64,000 nt of DNA from Gordionus sp. m RMFG-2023 (lineage: Eukaryota > Nematomorpha > Gordioida > Chordodea > Parachordodidae), in assembly GCF_954871325.1 (NCBI RefSeq), contig NC_088777.1, positions 4,032,509-4,096,508 of the forward strand, written 5' to 3'. Below the pieces are notes generated by a model. The model worked only from the letters and a program-made list of their open reading frames with translations, was not told where the DNA came from and searched no databases. How positions within the stretch are numbered: the first letter of the stretch is position 1; each line of letters opens with the position of its first letter. Both the position numbers and the translations under genes were made by a program. Below, piece after piece: positions 11,591 through 29,129 of this stretch.

Positions 11591-14500
11591 CTAAAAAAAT
11601 AAATTTTAAAAAATATTAATTAATTTTATTCGGCACTTAAAAAAATGTAAAAAATAAGACATTTCCTTGTGTGCTCTAAGCGAGAGACTAGCCGAAAATT
11701 ATTTCGAACCAACTTTGCAGATTTAGGTTTTAAGCTAGATGCTTGCTATTGTCAAGAGTCGCGTATATGTTGAAATGTTATGTTTTTTATTTAAACATTA
11801 TGTTTTTTTAAACGGTTTATGTTTTTTTAAAATATTTTTCTATGTTTTATTAATCTTTTGTTATATTGTAAATATTTAAAATTGCTATATTAATTAATAT
11901 TTGGTAAGTCTCATTTATTCGACACTTTTAAATGAAAATATCAATAAGGCTTCAAAATTGTCTAATTCGAAGGCAGCTAGAATTAAATTAATGGTTTATA
12001 CCTATGAACAGTAAATAGTATGAGACGTATAGGCATCGTAACCCAATATAAGATTGGCTAATAAAAATCAATTTATAATATTTTTTTATAAGATTTCATT
12101 TACTAAATTTCAGACTTGTTATAAAAGATACTACAGATACACCCGTCTATATATAGATATATTTTTACAAATCTAGATACAGATACAATTTGTATTATAC
12201 TTATGTAAAATGTACATAATGCTTAATTTCGGATTCTATTGCTAAAATTAAAAATTTCGAAGTGAGTTTTAAAAAAATTTATTTAGCCTATATCTAGTCC
12301 ATATACAAATATATATATATATAATTAAAATAATGATGGTTAGATTTTAATAATAAAAATATTATCAAAATTTTCATCATTAATGTACTCTTTATGTGTA
12401 AACACATTTTTTAGCCACACTAAACTCTTTCTACCGGAGTACTTGACGGCAGAGTGGTTGTTATATTTAATGAATAACAATTTTATATTGGTATAATCTC
12501 AATAATATATTGAAATATCGACACTCATTTTTTTTTTTTTAAAAATCATTCAAAATTTGACGAGTGCCAAAACTTATATCAAATCATCTAAGAGGGCGCC
12601 CAAAAAAATATTATATAAAATTATTTAATTTCTTTTCAGATTGTCTTTAGAAATATTGATTTAAAAATTATGATATATATATTTTTTTTTTTCTAAATTA
12701 ATATATAATATAATATTAAATTAACCATGTGTCGTCATCATCAATTGGGTAAAATAAAATTTTACCGGTTTGTTTTTTAAATGAAATAAACTCGGACATA
12801 ACAACTCTACTTAATTTGATCTTAACAAATTAATATAATGAAAGAAAAAGATTTATATTAATTCTTATCCCAATGTAGTGAAAAATATTCATTAAAATTT
12901 TGAATCTGGTATACTTTAATTTTAACTTAATCTTGTATTTCCAATTTTTAATGATTTTCTATATTAAACTCATTTTTTTCTCTTTCTTTTATTACTATAT
13001 TTTTATAGCTCCCACAAATTTATTCGATTTTTAATTTTAAATTATATTTTTCTATATATTATATTGATAATTTAAAAAATTCTATTTGGGAATAGAAAAA
13101 TATTCAAAATTTTATATAAGTTATTACCTTGGCATTAAGTATAATTTTAAATATAAAACCAAAACTAAACATTTTTTGTTTTAATTTTTTTTTGGTATTT
13201 TGTTAACCCAAATGAAAATTAACATTTCAATAATAATAGTATTACAAGACATTGGAATTTGAATTTAATTGTTTATTAGAAAACTGATTTTCCTAAATAA
13301 TTCTTAAAGCTATTTGGAATGCATTCACAAATTATATTTAAAAAAATAATTTTATATTGAAGTTGAAGTGAAGTAAATAATTGTTTAATATATTCCCTTT
13401 CTGTTAATCTTAATTCAATTATTTACTGTAATTTTTATTTCACCTGAATACACAATTTTATTAAATGTGTCATTCCTATCTAGTTTGATTTTTTAGCATG
13501 ATAGATAAGAGCGTTTAAGTTATAAAATTAACCACGTTTTAATGTTATTAAGGTCTCACTGGTTATTAAATTTGCGATATATTACGTGTTTAGACGATAG
13601 GATAAGCGCAGGAGAAAGTATCGTTTAATGTTTATTTTATTTGTGTACAATATTTTTGTTATAAACAATTAACCATCAGGAAAATTTTTTTCCTCGTTTT
13701 AATCGGTTTAAAGCCATATTATAATTATTTTTAAAATTATCCTTAATAGAAAAGGTTAAAAGTTTGTAAAATTTCCTGGTTTTGGGGATTACACCAAACA
13801 ATTATCAGAACTCATAAAACGAGATAAAATTAAAAATATAAATTGGACAAAATTTAAAATTATTAAATGTTTTATATTAATGGGTCATCTCGTTTGTTTT
13901 TGTTAATGTCAGGGTTTGACTTAATTCACAGATTCTAGAATATTCGGGATCATTTTATATGAATATACGTGATATATTGCATAAAAGTGCTTACTATAGT
14001 ATCCTCCGGGTAATACCAGAGATTGTATAATATGTACCACCAGAAGAAGCCGTTCAAGGCTTTGGCTGAGTAGTGATCAAGAGGATGTGGCACTGGTGGT
14101 CTCCTATAATACCATCTGATAAAAAAAATGACAGTGGATATTAATTTTTAACATAAATGTAATTAGGGCACTACTAATTTAGCGAAAATTGTAAAACTTA
14201 ATGCTACCTAATATTATCATAAATATCTTAATATTATCACAAATATCTTAATATTTAATAAATTTGCTTGTAGATGATATGGATTTTAAAAAAATTTTTA
14301 GTAAATATTTGAAAATGAAAATTCTAACTAACAGCATTATATTATATTTCAATTCATCTCTTATCAAATAAAAATTCAAAATAAATTAATTCTTTTTTTT
14401 ATTAATAAATTATTCATATAAAAATGACAAGCTTCGCAAATGGGTGATTAAAAAAAATATATACATTTTCAACTTGTAAAAATATAATTATTAATATAAT

Positions 14501-17088
14501 CATAGGAAATTTTTTTTTCAAAGTTTATTCCTTTTCCCCCAGTCCTAGTGGTAATCATTGACTGGAATTTATAAAAACTGATCAAAACTACAAGGGCATT
14601 CGGACAAGACGTCCTTTCCACTGGATGATTTGGGAAATGCCATAACGTCTTGTATACTGGAACAATTCCTGGCTATGGCAACAATCCTGTCCAAACCTAA
14701 GGCTATTCCAGCATGAGGAGGGCATCCACTGGCTAGGGCCTCCAAGAAATACTCCAATTCACCGCTACCATATTTGTCGTCGGGATTAGTTTTAATTATT
14801 TTTTTTGTCCTGGAGTTTCCAGTATTTGGCATAACTTCTAAGATACTTTCCAAAACGTGACGCTGCTCGTTGGAGTCATGAATTCGAACAGAGCCCCCTC
14901 CTATTTCAACCCCATTGACGACTATATCATAATGTTGGGCTTTTATGCTAAGAATATTTTTGGTCAATAAGGGTGTTTGATACAAAAGGCTTCTGTGCTC
15001 TGGAATGGGAGCCGTGAAAGGATGGTGGACTGATTCTAAATTCAAGGAACCAGGATGTTTAATTTTCTTAACTTTGAAGAGAGGAAAATCGATTACCCAC
15101 AAAAATTTAAAAGAATCATCCATAGGTTTTTTTATTGTATTCGATAACTTTGATAGGTTTGATATCAAAATGTTTCTTATTTTACCGCAGGTCAGTTGGG
15201 AAAATGTTTCTTCCTCAGAGATGTAGCATAGGACAACATCATTTGGCACCTCACAGGTTGTAGTCAATGGAGATGCATTCAAATTTTGGCATATTTCCAA
15301 TTTTGAATAATTTAAATCACCTAGTAATCTATGACTTGAGGATGTATTATTTGGGTCAAAACTATAAATTTGAGACATCATCCATTTTGATGAACTATTA
15401 TTGGAGGATTTGGTATAGAGGTACAACGAGGAGGGAAATTTATGCTGATCGGAACTATATGTGGAAAACAACTTATCAATTTCTGACCTGAATTGTGACC
15501 CCTCATCATTGAAAAGTGTGAGCAACTTTTGACACTCGTCATGCTTTATTTTAATACCATGGGCATATAAATGTTGAGGTGACAACTTGAATTCCTCTGA
15601 AGAGATAGAAAAAAATTGTGATATTTCGGATCTTAGGTCTTTTTGATTATTTTTATATGAATTTAAACAATGAGTAACTTCATTGGTGAGCAGAAACGTG
15701 TCTTCAAAACGCATGTCAGGTTTATCGGTGCCATAATTTGTCATGGCATGCTCAAAGGTCATTACAGGAAATGGGGTAGAAACTTTTGAAGAGGTGCCAT
15801 AGATAGAACTATCAAATAATGAGGGCCAAGCTTTTTCTAAAAAATTTTCGACAATAAGCATAACGTTTTTACTATTGGAAAAAGACATTTCAAGATCAAT
15901 CTGAGTAAATTCTGGTTGACGTTCATGGTGAATACGTTTTTCGTTTCTGAAACATTTAGCTATTTGGTAATATCTATCCATTCCCCCTATCATTAACAAT
16001 TGCTTCAATAACTGTGGGCTCTGGCACAAGGCATAAAATGATAGTTCACTTATTGTAGGATTGAATGGATTTCCAATCCCTTTTGTATGATCAAGCCCAG
16101 AAATAGATAAGTTTGATAAAATTTGGATGAGATCATTTTTTGGCACTAAAAATTCAGAAGCACCCATATCATTTAGTGTTGGTTTAAATAAAGAGGGTGT
16201 TTCAACTTCAATAAAATTATGTTCATTTAAAAAATTACGTACTTTGGATAAAAACTCTGCGCGTTTTCTTAGATTATTTTGCATATAAGAAGTACGCAGA
16301 TATGCATATCGATAACGTAATTTTTCATATTCTGTCATACCTTTTAAGTTATTAATAGGTAAATCTACTAAATGTTCATCTGTATTATTTGCAGATTTTG
16401 TATCATAGTGATAATTATGGCAATATTTGATAGAATTTGGATTTGTATTTAAATTCAATATGTTCAATTTGTCAGCTATAATTTCAATTTTTCCAGTAGA
16501 AATAAGATTGTTGATTTGGGATGGTGGACGTTTCGTAACAAAGCCTTCAACACTAATAATACTTTCCAATGGTATTATTAAATTTTTAATATCTTTTTTA
16601 ATGCTATTAAATTTTTGATAATCTTGTAAGTCTGTAAAATTTGTAGAGGAATTTATAACTAATGTATTATCATTTAATAAGACTTGAGTTACTCCATATG
16701 TATCTTTAATGATAATAAATTTATTAAAACGTGAGTGTAGAAGCCAACCACAAAGTTTAACTTTTTCTCCAACATTGATTAAATCTAACTCACCACATGT
16801 ATGAGTTCGCCAATTCAAAAATTTTGTAGTATGTAGGTCTACATTTTCCTTGATAATATTCTTAGTATTGGTTTTGATTGATAAACTTAAAATGTTGAAT
16901 AGATTTGATGCTGTATTTTTTAAATATCTTTTTCTTTCATAAAAATTACAATATATTTTATAATATATTTATAAGTATAAAAACCGTATATTTTAATAAA
17001 TAAATATATATAATTACTTATGAACTGCAGAATAATTTCTTATAATATGCTTGTTTGATGCAAATAATGTCTTGTATTTTGTAAACAT
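11459..17088 (-). CDS. NDUFB2: NADH dehydrogenase 1 beta subunit 2 (complex I, AGGG subunit)
   Basis: An accessory subunit of mitochondrial complex I in the inner membrane. It has three minus-strand exons: 17088-17018, 14115-13995 and 11590-11459. They join in phases 2 and 0 with GT-AG ends and give 107 residues; human NDUFB2 has about 105. Exon 1 (MFTKYKTLFASNKHIIRNYS) is a typical basic mitochondrial presequence and runs into AVHK. Exon 2 gives YYRRPP and a tryptophan-rich membrane helix (GFFWWYILYNLWYYPED). Exon 3 gives the family signature GHYYYPDP, then WTDEELGIPPDD, and a short extra tail ending in YKEN. The human protein lines up without gaps across the helix and the signature. Intron 1 (2.9 kb) contains all of DARS2 on the same strand; intron 2 is 2.4 kb. 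No phase-2 first exon was found between 14116 and 14568, which supports the distant exon 1. Exons 2 and 3 are secure; exon 1 is an inference. Confidence 0.85.
11591..13994 (-). other. NDUFB2: NDUFB2 intron 2
   Basis: AT-rich sequence bounded by GTAAGC and TTTTTAG on the minus strand. No exon, transposon end or RNA gene was seen in it. Confidence 0.7.
13995..14115 (-). CDS. NDUFB2: NDUFB2 exon 2
   Basis: The exon lies between TATCAG and GTAAGC. It starts with one base completing a lysine codon, followed by the WYYRRPPVPHPL region and the membrane helix. Confidence 0.87.
14116..14568 (-). other. Spacer between DARS2 and NDUFB2 exon 2
   Basis: AT-rich, with no ATG-plus-donor combination in the phase NDUFB2 exon 2 needs. 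Part is probably the DARS2 3' UTR; AATAAA-like runs are too common here to choose one. Confidence 0.5.
14569..16933 (-). CDS. DARS2: Mitochondrial aspartyl-tRNA synthetase
   Basis: A class IIb synthetase that charges mitochondrial tRNA-Asp in the matrix. The frame is uninterrupted for at least 749 codons below 16818. It starts RTHTCGEL, the usual DARS2 opening of the OB-fold anticodon domain (about residues 1-130 of that stretch). Motif 1 is NFIEVETPSLF (201-211). Motif 2 is CFRNEKR followed by RQPEFTQIDLEMSF (289-313). The late GGSVRIHDSNEQRH and motif 3 GIALGLDRIV close the catalytic core. The codon at 16818 is TTG, not ATG. The same frame stays open upstream with no ATG, so a first exon is needed; exon 17088-17018 fits in phase and would give about 811 residues. 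Compared with the human enzyme there is an insertion of about 25 residues after FLVP (232-258). It lies inside NDUFB2 intron 1. The main body is certain; the 5' end is not. Confidence 0.93.
17018..17088 (-). CDS. Mitochondrial presequence exon, NDUFB2 and possibly DARS2
   Basis: The ATG begins 23 codons plus two bases (AA) before donor GTAATT. The peptide is rich in K, R, S and N and has no acidic residue in the first 20, as expected for matrix targeting. Joining to 14115 gives NDUFB2. Joining to 16933 (84 nt intron, acceptor GAAAG) gives a DARS2 frame with no in-frame ATG of its own. In both joins the split codon becomes AAA (Lys). The VHK-x-YYR sequence across the NDUFB2 join resembles VHIEPRYR in the human protein, which favours NDUFB2 as one true partner. 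Confidence 0.65.
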
Positions 17089-17172
17089 TTTGAAAATCAG
17101 GTGCTGCCAAAAATATAGTGGATCTACTATTTAGCTAAACAGATGTTATCGTCTCATATTTGACATGACGCG

Positions 17173-17362
17173 TATTATTCTTAAACGGCTCGATTTATAA
17201 AGTCTAACCTAATATTTTAGCCAGGAATATTAGGGGAGCCTAAATATTTTGCTCATACAAATTAGAACTGCTTGGATATAACGAAATCTCGAGGCTTGTG
17301 CCTTATTTTTTGGCTAAATAGTTTAGCCGTTTTCTAAAATCGAGACTTTTAACAACACTAAT
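17173..17362. repeat. MITE family 1, copy 5
   Basis: The left end is degraded (CTTAAACGGCTCGATTTA). The right end TTTTAACAACAC is followed by TA. It contains the family AAATCTCGAGGCTTG segment. Confidence 0.65.
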
Positions 17363-17468
17363 CAATCAAAATTTTAGGTTTTTCTTTGATAACATCCCAA
17401 ATTGAAACCAAAAATAGCTCAACATAAAACTTAGGTCAATATCTTCTACCCTTACTCATAAATTGCGC

Positions 17469-20400
17469 CATAGGAGTAGCCATGAGGTGGGGGAAAGGGG
17501 AAATTACCCCCCCCCCCTTCTGAAATATATCACTTTTCGTAAATATCATTTTAAACTAATAAAAAATACGTTCCTTAGTCTCCTTCCCACTCCATGTCTC
17601 TCAAAAATGTATGCATATATCTTTTTAAACAATAATGAAAGAAATAATGAGAGTTAATAATTTTTTAAACTTAAACTATTGACTATAATTTATATTTTTT
17701 AAAAAGATTTATATATAAATATATATAAAAAAATTGATACCAAAAATGTATTAAAAAATGAAATATAAGCCACATATAAGTCATAAGACAAAAGTCAATT
17801 TTATATAATTACTATTAATATATCTATAAAAATACTAAGTAAAATAATATATAAATATGATTTTTTATAATTTTATATAGTAAATTATTATAATTTATTT
17901 TTCTTAGTAAAATTAAAATTTAATCACAAAATTATTTAATTTATAAATTTAATAAGAAATTAACATAACCATATTCCCATTTTTTTTAAATTTCCTTCCA
18001 ATTTATTTTTAAAATATAATTTGCAATTTTTTGACCTAGCAACAAGCATTATATTTGTTTTAAGATTGATATGGACATCAGAAAATATTTTTAAAGAATG
18101 TAAATGAAAAAGGTAATTCTATATTTATTATAATAAAATTTCCTACGAAGATCATCATCGCAAGAAAATTGATTCAATTTTAAGTGAAAATAGGGTATCA
18201 GAAATATTATGTAACAATCATGAAAATATATCAAGAAAAAAGGAAATTAGAATAAATTTAACAAGGATTGATGATCGTATATTTTATATTTATAATGAAT
18301 TTATATATCTTTTTTTAGTGATGTTGCTGGGAGATAATAATTCTCTAAATATAAGAGACCTTGATTCAAGTAAGAACTATTTGAATTATAACATAATTAT
18401 TATTTAGTTATTATTGATTCTCAAAAAGATGATCAAATATTAGAGATTGTGCTAGAGAATGAGAAAAGTAATCCTATCATCCAGGTAGTCCCAATAGGTA
18501 TTTTATTTTAATATCATTAAGTAATTTGCATTTTTTTTAAGTTAATGTTGTTGATGAAAGATCTGCAGTAAATCTTATACAGTCAAGAGTTCAAAATATG
18601 GATAGTAAAATTTCTATTTTAAAAATATATAAATAGTTTATTTAGGTACTTTACCATTTGACATAAGCAATTATGTTCAATTGGATGTAGCCCCCAAAGA
18701 CTTTAATATACTAGAGAGTATATATAGGCCACCCAATAATTATAAATTTCCAAGAGATTTTTCTAGAAGGAAATTAAAATTTCAATTTAATTAGCTTACC
18801 CCTTGGCCTTGGTTGCCTTACTCACCTTCACAAAATTGGGCTTATTGTAAATATTGTGTTCTATTTGGACCAAAATATGCTGGTAAAGGTGAACAAAAAT
18901 TAAAGCGACTTGTGAATTGCCCATATAGACGTTGGAAAGATGCAGGAGAGAATTTTGAAAATCATCAAAACAATTTATACCATAAAAATACACAAAATAT
19001 TATATCATCTCTTGAGAAATTAATGCTAATGATAGAGATTCTATCATTCATATAATAGGTAAACCATTAAAAATTATTATAAGAGACCCATAAAGGTACC
19101 AGTTTAATTGGTCAACCTTTTGGGTTTCATATTTTATGGCCATATAATTATTTATTTTTTATAAAGATCAAGGTAAAAAGAAAATAGCAAATGATAATGA
19201 AAACAGACGAAAATTATCTCCTATAATAGATTCAATAATTACATGTGGGAATCAATGTATGGCATTAAGAGGTCATCGAGATTCAGGTTGTATATTTAAG
19301 GATGATACAAATGAAAATGATGGAAGTTTATTCTTAGAAACCGAGCAATTGGAGATGATGAGTTCAGGATTAACTTGTTAAATGCACCGAAAAATGCTAC
19401 GTATTTAAGCCCCACCATTCAAAACGAAATCATTGATGTGTGTAATGATTTAATATTAAGAAAGGTAGTTGCTAACATTAACAAGTCTCCATTCTTTTCA
19501 GTCTTGGCAGATGAATCAACTGATATATCTGGCATAGAGCAAATGTCCTTGTGTGCTCGATATTTATATTCTGAAAATGGTAAAATTTATATTTATTTTA
19601 TATAAATTATTATCATTTATATAGATGAAGTTCAAATAACAGAAGACTTTTTGCAATTTATTCCGATTCAAAATATGAGAGGTGAATGTCTTGCTAACAC
19701 AATTGATGTTCATATTAAAAAATTAAAAATTAATGTTAATTTTATGAGGGGACAAGGATATGATGGTACCCCTGCTATGAGTGGACATTTAAATGGTGTT
19801 CAATCACATTTAATAAAAAAATATCCTACCAATTTATGTACATTGTGCATCGCATTCCCTAAATCTAGCCATTTCTGATTGTTGCAAAATTCCCGTTATT
19901 CGTAGTACCATGGGTTTATTAACTTTTATTTTAATTATAATCAAATATTTAAAAGGGCAAAATAGGCAAGGTATATGATATGTTCAAGTATCCAAAAAGA
20001 TCTAATGTCCTTAAAAATATTCTGGCAAAGGTAGAATTTGGCAATAATCATCTAAACTTATTAAAATGTGCCCTACAAGATGGATCCTACGACATGAATC
20101 GGTTGCAGTTTTTCTTGAATTAGTTGACCCGATAATTGTTGCATTGGAGGAAATATCTGGATGGACAGATACATCAGTGGTGGCAGAAGCCAATGGAATC
20201 TTGAAAGCGATTCAAGATCCTGAGTTTTTATTGGCCATTAATTGCATTAACACTCTCTTCTGCCACACAATATTATTATGCAGAGCCTTGAAAAGAGTGA
20301 ACCAAGATATGGTTCAGGCATAGATCTTAGCTGAAGATGCATATAATTCTATTTTACAGATAAGAAAAAATGATTGTGAATTTAGAATGATTTTAACAAA

Positions 20401-21346
20401 GTTCAAAAAAAAATGCAATCTTATAACATGATAGCATTCCAGGAATAGTATTAAGACAAGTACATAGGAATAATATTTCCTTACAATCAGTTGAGGAGTA
20501 TTACAAAATTATTATTTTTATACCACTTATGGACACTTTTTTAATTCAGATTATAGAACGTTTATTAAACCATAAACTTTTGCTAAGCAACTTTCAAATT
20601 TTGTTATCCTCTAATCCATCTGTGAATATTTCGGATGACATTAGAAATAAAATTCAGTATTTATATAATTTTTATTTGCAAGATATGGGAAAGAAGTAAT
20701 AAGTGAATTTAAATATTAATTTGCCAATTTAAAAACAATGGATATAAAGCCTGATAATGCATTAAATGCACTGAATATTTGTAAACACACACTAATTGAA
20801 TTTCCGAACATAACAAAATTATTTCAAATTTTAGCATGCCTCCCAATTACGACTTATACAAATGAAAGAACTTTTTCTAATTTAAGAAGACTAAAAACAT
20901 ACTTACGAAATACTACCTCGCAAAATAGATTAAATGGTTTAGCGCTATTAAATATTCATCGGGAATTAACACCAGATAATACTGAAATAATTAATGAATT
21001 ATCAAATTCTAAAAGAAAGTTAGATATAACATTATAAATTATTACCACGTTTTTGTAGGATCTATCTTATATTACACAAAACATAAATTATTACCACGTT
21101 TTTGTATGATCTATCTTATGACATAACATAAATTAATACCACATTTTAGTGTGATCTATCTATATTAACAATAAACTAATAAAAATATATTTCATATTTC
21201 TTCCGGGCTTATTATTTGTTATAAAATTTTTTAAATGTATATAAGATTAATAACCCGGCCGAAGGCCCGTCAAAAAGGGGTCTGGGGACGAAGCCCCCAC
21301 AAATTTTGTAATCCCCCCCCCTTAGGAAATCCTGGCTACGCCTATG
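17469..21346 (+). mobile_element. hAT transposon (TTF zinc finger/DUF4371 type), decayed
   Basis: The ends are CATAGGAGTAGCC and, inverted, CATAGGCGTAGCC. They are flanked by 8-bp duplications AATTGCGC (17461-17468) and AATTGCTC (21347-21354), seven of eight identical, as expected for hAT. Short C-runs lie near both ends. The interior encodes pieces of a transposase on the plus strand. One mismatch in the target duplication and several breaks in the coding region point to an old insertion. Confidence 0.85.
18786..21037 (+). pseudogene. hAT transposase remnants
   Basis: Plus-strand pieces in family order: a TTF-type zinc-finger region (YCKYCVLFG, 18810-19050); a DUF4371 region with CGNQCMALRGHRDSG and then FFSVLADESTDISG (19190-19600); GQGYDGTPAMSG with the start of the family AHSLNL region (19640-19880); TRWILRHESV (20070-20330); and the C-terminal hAT dimerisation region TNERTFSNLRRLKTYLRNTT (20738-21037). 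In-frame stops and short AT-rich gaps separate the pieces. Some gaps may be small introns, for example GTAAAATTTATATT to ATAG near 19580-19625. ZMYM1-like proteins are the closest named relatives. Confidence 0.8.
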
Positions 21347-24300
21347 AATTGCTCTGTTTTTTATTACGGCTCAAAGATTGGATTGTTTTAATGATTAAAA
21401 ATAATAACGACATCATTAATTGATGATAATTATGATAAGAAAAATAAATAATAATTAATAAATTTATTAATAATTAGTAAAAATATAAATATAAATAATA
21501 GCAAAGAAAATATTTTATATATATCGAAAACTTAATTTATCTTCATTTATATATTTTTTGACTAAAATTTTATATATTATATTAATATATTTTAATGCTT
21601 TGTTAATCCTATTGAGTAATTGCTTGACATTGGCATGAGTTATATCCTAATTATATCGTTATAATTTCTAAGGAAAATATGATATAGAAAAATTTAACAG
21701 TACAATACTTTATGTTTGAAAAAATAGGTGCAGGATTATAAACCAATAAATTGCCTATATCAAATATACAATTTTCTATTTACATATTCCAGATTTTTTT
21801 TACAGGTTCGGTTTTCCCGAATAAAAATGAACTAGAAAAATAGAAAACATGAAATATTTTAAAGGGGGATTCGGAGTATGCATTTGTAGGGGGGGGGGGG
21901 TATAATTATTTAGAGTGTTATCTATTACATTTATGTTAAAATTTCAAAATAAACGGTATTTTGGGTTAGAAAACTAAAATATTTTGAGTTTTCTGCGGAA
22001 AGGTAGAAGCAATTATATTTATAGGAACACTAAAAATTATATAAAATTTATTATAAATGAATTATACAAATATTTTTGATTATAAGAATATTTCTTAGAA
22101 CATTCTAAAAAAAATTAATAAATTATGGGATTAAACATTTTTCGTATTTTAATATTCTGGTTAGGCCGAGTCGGGAATATGGAATTAATTTTATGTTGGG
22201 GGTGGGGTGCCATATGATGGAAAAAAATCAGCCATCTTTGAAGAAAATTTTATAAAGATATTACATATTTTAAAAATGAAAAATAAAGGTAGTGGCGGAA
22301 AAATAAAAGATACTTTATTAAAATATATGGGGCTCAGCAGAAGGATGACATAAGGTGAGGCGTGTTTAGGGCGAAACCCCCAACAATTTTCATACCCCCC
22401 TCCCCACCTCCAACTAAATAAATGTTAACTAAACAATTGTGTAAAATGAATGTATATTTTTAAGGCTGTTTTATCACACCGAATCTGATCTTGGTATTTA
22501 TAGTAAAATAGAGTTATCAAATAATATTATGGACCAATTCTAACCAATATCAAGCCTTAGCATTACGAAAAATATAGAAGCTACAGAAATGATTGACTTA
22601 CTTTGCTATTGAGGTAGACAAATATATGATTCACACTGGTTTTAACTCATAATGTCAGTTAAATGAAATTTATCATCTACATGTGCCTTAATTTCTTTAA
22701 GTTTCAATTTAATGCTCACAATTCTCATACTTCCAATCAAATCAATATGAGATATAAAATATTTTTACTTTAATTATGTAATTAAAAGATTTCAAATATT
22801 TAGTAAAAAAATTTAAAAGGGCAGTTAAATATAACACTTATAAAAATTCGAATTCTATATTAATTCATAGAATAAATTAGTAGCGTATTTATTTCTTCTG
22901 TGAATAATGATGAATAAATGTAAATTTAATTATATATGTGATATGAAACAGGAATCAGTAATATTTTTGAAGAATATTTTAGTCGGGATCTGTATATTTT
23001 TAGTATCTGGGAACGCTAGTGAGTTGGGTATTGAAAGGAGGCGATTTAATTTTAGTAACAAATAAAAAATAAACTACGTGAGCAATGTTACAAAGGTGGG
23101 TGGTAAAAATATGCTAATTATTTTTCAAAAAAGTGTCTGATTTTTTTTTAAACTATATTTATATATAATTTATGGGAGACTCGCTCATATATTCTACATT
23201 GGCGCGATGTACACACGTTCTTGCCCAGTTTATGATTGAGTTTATTTAACATAGATTTATATATTTACTATAATTATTTATATTATACAGTCAAATCTGT
23301 AACATAGCACCATCGGGATCAAAAGTTTTGCTCAGCTTAGAAAGTTGCCTAATTTATGAATACATTTTGTATTTTAAAAAATCATTTCACTATTTCTTAT
23401 ATTTTTAGTTTTTCAAAAAGTGAGATTTCAACCATTTTCAAATTAATTTTTATTATATCAAAATCATGAGTAACATTATTAATGTATACATAAGTTTCGC
23501 AAAATAAGAATAAAAATTAATTTATGAAATGAAAAAGGATGCTATATTTGTTTATTTGGTGCAATATGTCCTTAACTTTAAAAAGTTAGGATTCAGCAAA
23601 AACATGAGGGTTCAGAAGGATCCCTGAAATATGCACAAATTTTTGTATTCTTAAAATTAAATGTATAATAATTTTAAACAACCTTAAAAAGTATTCTATT
23701 AGAGAAATAATTATATTATAAATTTTTTTTATCATTTCTCATTAGTTACATTATGTCAATAAAAGTAATAAAAGTAAGAGTATTTTTTTAGTCATTTTTC
23801 TTAAGTTAGGACTTTGTTTTGCTTACTTAAAATATTATTCATTTTAATCTGAACCCTTAAAGTAGAAATATAATATAGAGTAATTTTTTAGAAAAAATAT
23901 CAATATTTGTCACTCCAAGCACAATCTGAGCATCCCAAGCACCAATACAAACATAAAAAAACTGAACTGCCACAACGACAACTCAGCAAACTTTATCATA
24001 AAAAACAGCCAGAGCTCTGACCCGAACCCCAGTACCAATTCAAGTACTGTTCCGAGAACCAACCTAAGCACTGACCCCAGCGCCAACTTAATATTTTTTA
24101 CCCCTTAATCAATTTTCACCCCCCCCCCCCCCCGCCCCCTCCCTCACATTTTTTCTTTCCTCATAATAAAACATGTTTTATAAATATATTAAAAGTAGAG
24201 TAATAAATAAAATAATATTTTATTTTTCAAATTTTGGCTGTAAAATTAATTGTCAACGATTTATTTTTAACAGCATAAAAATTGAGAAAGCATGAAGCGA

Positions 24301-24584
24301 TATACTATATAGAATCCAAATTGCCAACCCCTTTACGATTATTTTTTAAAATAGATATCATTCTCAATATTCAACTTCTAAACTGACAATTTTTTTGCTG
24401 ATCTTGAGTTATTTAACTATACATATACATTTCGAGTATTTCAGCTCGTTGTATTAGCTTAAAATAGAAGAATCAAATTGATACTAAATCCATATGATAA
24501 TCTTTATATAACTCAGGAATTTAATCAATTTTAACAATCAGTTAATGATATAACATTAAAAAATTTTATTTTATGGTTTAGTTA
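21347..24584. other. Intergenic stretch before the first LRR gene
   Basis: No gene was seen. A fragment at about 22330-22410 (GGCGTGTTTAGGGCGAAACC, then C-runs) resembles the right terminal region of the hAT at 17469-21346 and is probably a relic end. A short CA/CC-rich imperfect repeat with CAAGCACTGACCCCAG-like units lies at 23925-24090, next to a run of C. Confidence 0.45.
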
Positions 24585-29040
<4,456 letters not shown>

Positions 29041-29129
29041 AAATTTAAACGAAGTAAAGGAATATTTTGATTACGCCACATATACTAGTGGTCAAAAATC
29101 TTATTATGACGTAATAATTGATAAAGAAT

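Noticed and set aside
14300-14360. Alternative NDUFB2 first exon reading MLLVRIFIFKYLLK
   Set aside because: It has no donor in the required phase before its stop.
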